From positions 186,001 to 250,000 of the forward strand of contig NZ_LLWK01000035.1 in NCBI RefSeq assembly GCF_001529295.1: a DNA stretch of 64,000 bases. The letters run 5' to 3'. The number at the start of each line of letters is the position of its first letter. Position 1 is the stretch's first letter. The stretch comes from Flavobacterium sp. TAB 87. GTDB taxonomy: Bacteria > Bacteroidota > Bacteroidia > Flavobacteriales > Flavobacteriaceae. The position numbers and the translations under genes are program-made. This document shows, piece after piece, positions 61,571 to 64,000 of this stretch. Below the pieces are notes generated by a model. That model did not search any database, was not told the DNA's origin, and saw only the letters and a list, made by a program, of their open reading frames with translations.

Positions 61571-61771
61571 TTAAAAATAAAATTCATCAAGTGTTTCAGT
61601 TGGCCCCAGTAGCATAGGTGGCGGTGCGTCTTTAATTAACTTGTCTGCGTAATTTTCGATGGTAAGAGAAACAAGTACCAAAAGACTACCTTCTGACTCT
61701 CTTGTTAGGGTAATGTGCACCTCATCTTGCAGATTCATCTGTGCTAGTAGATTTAAAAAATTTATGTTCAT
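61571..61771 (-). pseudogene. PRTRC system protein E-like, truncated
   Basis: A 66-residue frame (INFLNLLAQMNLQDEVHITLTR, then VSLTIENYADKLIKDAPPPMLLGPTETLDEF) resembles the N-terminal part of PRTRC system protein E (FFNNLAQL start, then P-P-L-x-L-x-G-T-x-E-E-L-D). The usual protein continues for tens of residues more, but this frame stops right after the L-D motif and no homologous continuation follows in any frame that I could read. The other PRTRC genes are missing. It is either a short variant or, more likely, the remnant of a lost PRTRC cluster. Confidence 0.5.
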
Positions 61772-62207
61772 GGTTTCAAAATTTTAAAGTGGTGTTTACT
61801 GGTTCTTTTTTGGGCTAGCTGTGATCCGAAAATTTCTCGATTTTCAAGCCTACCCTTTCAGAGTGCCACTAGTTCTCAACGGTTCTATTCTTGATGCTGA
61901 ACTGGGCACCGTTTCCGTGCTGCGTACTTTTATCTTTAGCAGTGTAGCTGTTATTTTAAACGCCTTGAGTAAGTTCTTGCTTTATGCAGTTACTAACAGC
62001 TTTAATAGATACTCTCTTTTGTGCTACATCGGGATATTATGTTGGGTGTAGGAGATCATTGTTTTTGTCAAAGCTTTCAAATCGGATAAAATCGCTGTCT
62101 TTCAAAATAATAGTACAAAGAGGTACTGCGTTAAAATTACAACTCAGCAGTATTTTTCTTAGTATTTCTTACAGGTGATCCTTACGATATTCATAAGTAT
62201 TGTTTTT
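61772..62207. other. gap between the PRTRC-E-like and DUF932 genes
   Basis: About 440 bases without a supported gene. A plus-strand frame (61821-62051) is hydrophobic but resembles no family, and the neighbours on both sides are read on the minus strand. The other PRTRC genes would normally be found near protein E but are not seen here. Confidence 0.35.
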
Positions 62208-62236
62208 AAAACTCTCGCCTTAAAGGCGAGAGTTTT
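62208..62236 (-). terminator. terminator after the DUF932 gene
   Basis: AAAACTCTCGCCT (62208-62220) and AGGCGAGAGTTTT (62224-62236) form a perfect 13-bp stem with a 3-base loop, 7 bases past the DUF932 stop. The arms end in A and T runs, so it can work in both directions. Confidence 0.8.
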
Positions 62237-62243
62237 AGGTTCT

Positions 62244-63317
62244 CTAATTTAGGGTTAAAATTTGGGCTCCTTCTGCCTGAAAAACGCTGCACAAATCAAA
62301 TGCCTTTTGCCCTTTACTCTGCGCGGTACCTCCCAGGACAATTGACTGGAGTTTGGCCTCACTGTCTTTGTATTTTCTTACATTCTGATAGTATCCTGTA
62401 ACAGCGTTGTATGCTCCAAACAACGTGCCTTTGGTCGTGTCCATTTGCTGTGTGTCGCTTATCATCGCATAAGAAAAAGCATCTTCAACGGTGTTTTTAA
62501 ACACGGTGGAAAGGTCATCTTCTGCACCTTTTTTTAGTAAATCCAATGTTTCCTTATTCGGGCAAAGTGCCAATTGAATAAGCTTTCTTACCTCGTTGTC
62601 TGTTACTCTTACTTTTGCCCACTGATTGAATATACCTTCTAGCTGTGTGCTTAAAGTGTTTGCCAATCCCATTATTTTATGAGCATTTTCAATACGCTGT
62701 TTTGCACCCGAAGTATGTTTTATACGTACTACATTGGTCATATTACGGAGTGAAGCGTTCATTGTATTTTGACATACGATACGAATAGGTGTAAAAGCGG
62801 CTGTGATACTTCCGCTACCATCGTGCGAAGTAGTTAAGAAAATGTACTTTTCTGTTACATCATCGCCCTTACCTACACGGATATAGTCGGGTAATTTGGC
62901 TGTGATAAATATGCGTTCTCCGTTGCCTAATGCTCCAGCGGTTTCGTACAGAATACCCTCGCCTCCACCTACAATAGCATCAAAAAAATTAAAGGCTTCA
63001 CGGTTTTGCACGATGTGGTAATCCTTCCCAACTACACCCAATACCGTGTTATTATCGGTGCGGATGTTGGCGAAATAGTTAGGTACTTCTAATTCGTTAC
63101 TGCCTATCTCAATGCCGTTAGCCGTTTCGATAATGCCTGAACTTTTAGTCAATAATGGGGATTTTACGACTTCGTAATCTAATCCTGCGTGTTTGATAGC
63201 TTCCTCGCTCGTTGGGTATTGCTCTACGATTTGACCTAAACCGTGCCACGCTTTTTGTTGTACGCTAAAAAATGAATAACGTCCTGTTCTCTCGTTGAAA
63301 TTGATGTTGTGTGCCAT
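62244..63317 (-). CDS. DUF932 phage/plasmid-like protein
   Basis: A 357-residue protein matching DUF932: AWHGLGQIVEQYPTSEEAIKHAGLDYEV, then VLGVVGKDYHIVQNREAFNFFDAIVG, GNGERIFITAKLP, and TAAFTPIRIVCQNTMNASL, a classic family set. Such proteins are widespread on phages, plasmids and conjugative elements, close to SSB, as here. Their role is not known; a part in replication or anti-restriction is sometimes suggested. It lies 42 bases downstream of ssb on the same strand and closes this operon with a terminator. Confidence 0.9.
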   Translation of the reverse strand: MAHNINFNERTGRYSFFSVQQKAWHGLGQIVEQYPTSEEAIKHAGLDYEVVKSPLLTKSSGIIETANGIEIGSNELEVPNYFANIRTDNNTVLGVVGKDYHIVQNREAFNFFDAIVGGGEGILYETAGALGNGERIFITAKLPDYIRVGKGDDVTEKYIFLTTSHDGSGSITAAFTPIRIVCQNTMNASLRNMTNVVRIKHTSGAKQRIENAHKIMGLANTLSTQLEGIFNQWAKVRVTDNEVRKLIQLALCPNKETLDLLKKGAEDDLSTVFKNTVEDAFSYAMISDTQQMDTTKGTLFGAYNAVTGYYQNVRKYKDSEAKLQSIVLGGTAQSKGQKAFDLCSVFQAEGAQILTLN

Positions 63318-63359
63318 AATACTAAATTTTTGATGTTAAAAATTATTGAATACTCGTTG

Positions 63360-63752
63360 TTAAAATGGGAGGTCGTCGATTGTTTCCTGTGCTGTAACCT
63401 TAGTACTTTCAGTTTGCGCAATAGCCTGTACGGTTTCAGTTTTTCTGACACCTCCTTGCAGTTTGATTTGCGAGGTATGGAAATTCAGTCCTGCTCTTAT
63501 TTCTCCATCATGACCCGCCCACGCTCTTGTGCTTACCCTGCCCGATAGTTCTACCAAAGTACCTTTTGTGAGTAGCTTGGCTACGTTCGGACTTATCCAA
63601 TAATTACAGTCGAAATAGGTTGTTTGCTCGATGCGCTCACCCCTTTTGTTGCGGTAGCTGTCGTTTATGGCTACTGAAAAATTTACGACTTGTTTGTCCT
63701 GTGCCGTTGTGCGTACTTCCGCATCTCTTGTCAATCGTCCTGTGATGTTCAT
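63360..63752 (-). CDS. ssb: single-stranded DNA-binding protein
   Basis: A 130-residue OB-fold protein: MNITGRLTRDAEVRTTAQDKQVVNFSVAIN opens the fold, with YFDCNYWISPNVAKLLTKGTLVELSGRV later, and the C-terminal tip is DDLPF, the acidic hook that binds partner proteins. The length is shorter than the chromosomal SSB of many flavobacteria, as is usual for element-borne copies. It should protect transferred or replicating single strands of the element. Confidence 0.93.
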   Translation of the reverse strand: MNITGRLTRDAEVRTTAQDKQVVNFSVAINDSYRNKRGERIEQTTYFDCNYWISPNVAKLLTKGTLVELSGRVSTRAWAGHDGEIRAGLNFHTSQIKLQGGVRKTETVQAIAQTESTKVTAQETIDDLPF

Positions 63753-63790
63753 AATTTCTACTTTTTTGCGTTATTAAATTTGTTCTAATT

Positions 63791-63886
63791 TTATTTTTTA
63801 AAATTTATTCGGTAAGGAGAGGTGGTGCTGAAGTTTCGTTTCTCTTTTTTACCATTTCCAATGTTTATATTTTCCATTTCTGCCAT
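63791..63886 (-). CDS. small ORF, 31 aa
   Basis: From ATG 63886 a 31-codon frame (start MAEMENINIGNGKKE, Asn/Lys-rich) ends 38 bases before ssb. It has no recognised family. It may be a leader peptide of the ssb operon or a chance frame. Confidence 0.25.
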   Translation of the reverse strand: MAEMENINIGNGKKEKRNFSTTSPYRINFKK

Positions 63887-63891
63887 TTTTT

Positions 63892-64000
63892 TTATTCGTT
63901 TAAAGAGCCGGAGTATGCTTTGTTTCGTTTCACGAGCATAAAAGGTTCGTGTTTAGCAGCAACAAGGTTTTGACAAAAAATACGACCCGAATGGGTGGAG
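63892..64000 (-). CDS. open frame running off the window end
   Basis: On the minus strand, a frame enters from beyond base 64000 and ends at 63892-63894. The visible end (SGRIFCQNLVAAKHEP, then FMLVKRNKA) is basic and not assigned to a family. It may be the C-terminus of a gene lying outside the window. Confidence 0.25.
   Translation of the reverse strand, partial: STHSGRIFCQNLVAAKHEPFMLVKRNKAYSGSLNE

Noticed and set aside
61821..62178. Plus-strand hydrophobic frames in the gap before the DUF932 gene
   Set aside because: No family, no promoter box and no neighbours on that strand; probably chance.

Overview
The window is AT-rich DNA from a member of Bacteroidota, most likely a Flavobacterium- or Chryseobacterium-like flavobacterium. 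The evidence is a SusC/SusD outer-membrane pair, CTnDOT-type conjugation genes (RteC, MobA/B/C, TraA to TraN), promoters fitting the flavobacterial TTG / TAnnTTTG pattern, and several families typical of Bacteroidota (DUF1896, DUF3945, DUF932, MauE-like). Family names come from recognising sequence patterns; no database search was run.

Layout. (1) 1-6.8 kb: a defence-like island holding the 3' end of an HNH nuclease gene, a ParB-domain/Dam-methylase gene pair, a convergent AAA ATPase with an OLD-like TOPRIM tail, and an XRE regulator. (2) 6.8-17.8 kb: a long imperfect inverted repeat, then SusC, SusD and an S9 peptidase, facing a small secreted protein, a MauE-like membrane protein, a PAS-AraC regulator and a STAS-like protein. 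(3) 18-21.4 kb: a PLP-enzyme/GNAT fusion and RteC. (4) 21.6-31.6 kb: element maintenance genes (excisionase-like HTH, DUF3945, TopB, DUF1896, and a methylase-helicase split by one TAA). (5) 31.8-36.9 kb: cargo with a beta-barrel protein, astacin protease, lipoprotein, alpha-oxoamine synthase and TetR regulator, with paired palindromic operators. (6) 37-43.4 kb: mobC, mobB, mobA, a likely oriT, traA, traB, traD. (7) 43.4-48.9 kb: an insertion inside the tra region with an XRE/ImmA pair, a candidate structured RNA leader, a three-gene ubiquitin-like conjugation operon and an AbiEii-like nucleotidyltransferase/HTH pair. (8) 48.9-57.2 kb: traE to traN, ending in a deletion scar that fuses traO to traQ. 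(9) 57.3-64 kb: small regulators and stress-type genes, a sigma/alpha-CTD-like protein, two strong hairpins, a truncated PRTRC-E-like gene, DUF932 and SSB.

Regions 3 to 9 read as one integrative conjugative element carrying cargo in at least three places. No integrase lies in the window. The nonsense codon in the methylase-helicase, the traO-traQ deletion, the frameshifted GyrI-like gene and the truncated PRTRC-E-like gene suggest that the element is decaying and may no longer transfer by itself.

The two most interesting parts are the ubiquitin-like operon, which looks to be controlled by an ICE/phage-style XRE-ImmA switch through divergent promoters and a structured leader, and the alpha-oxoamine synthase/TetR module next to a secreted astacin protease, which could be a cell-density signalling system. 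Both functions are inferred from family and context.
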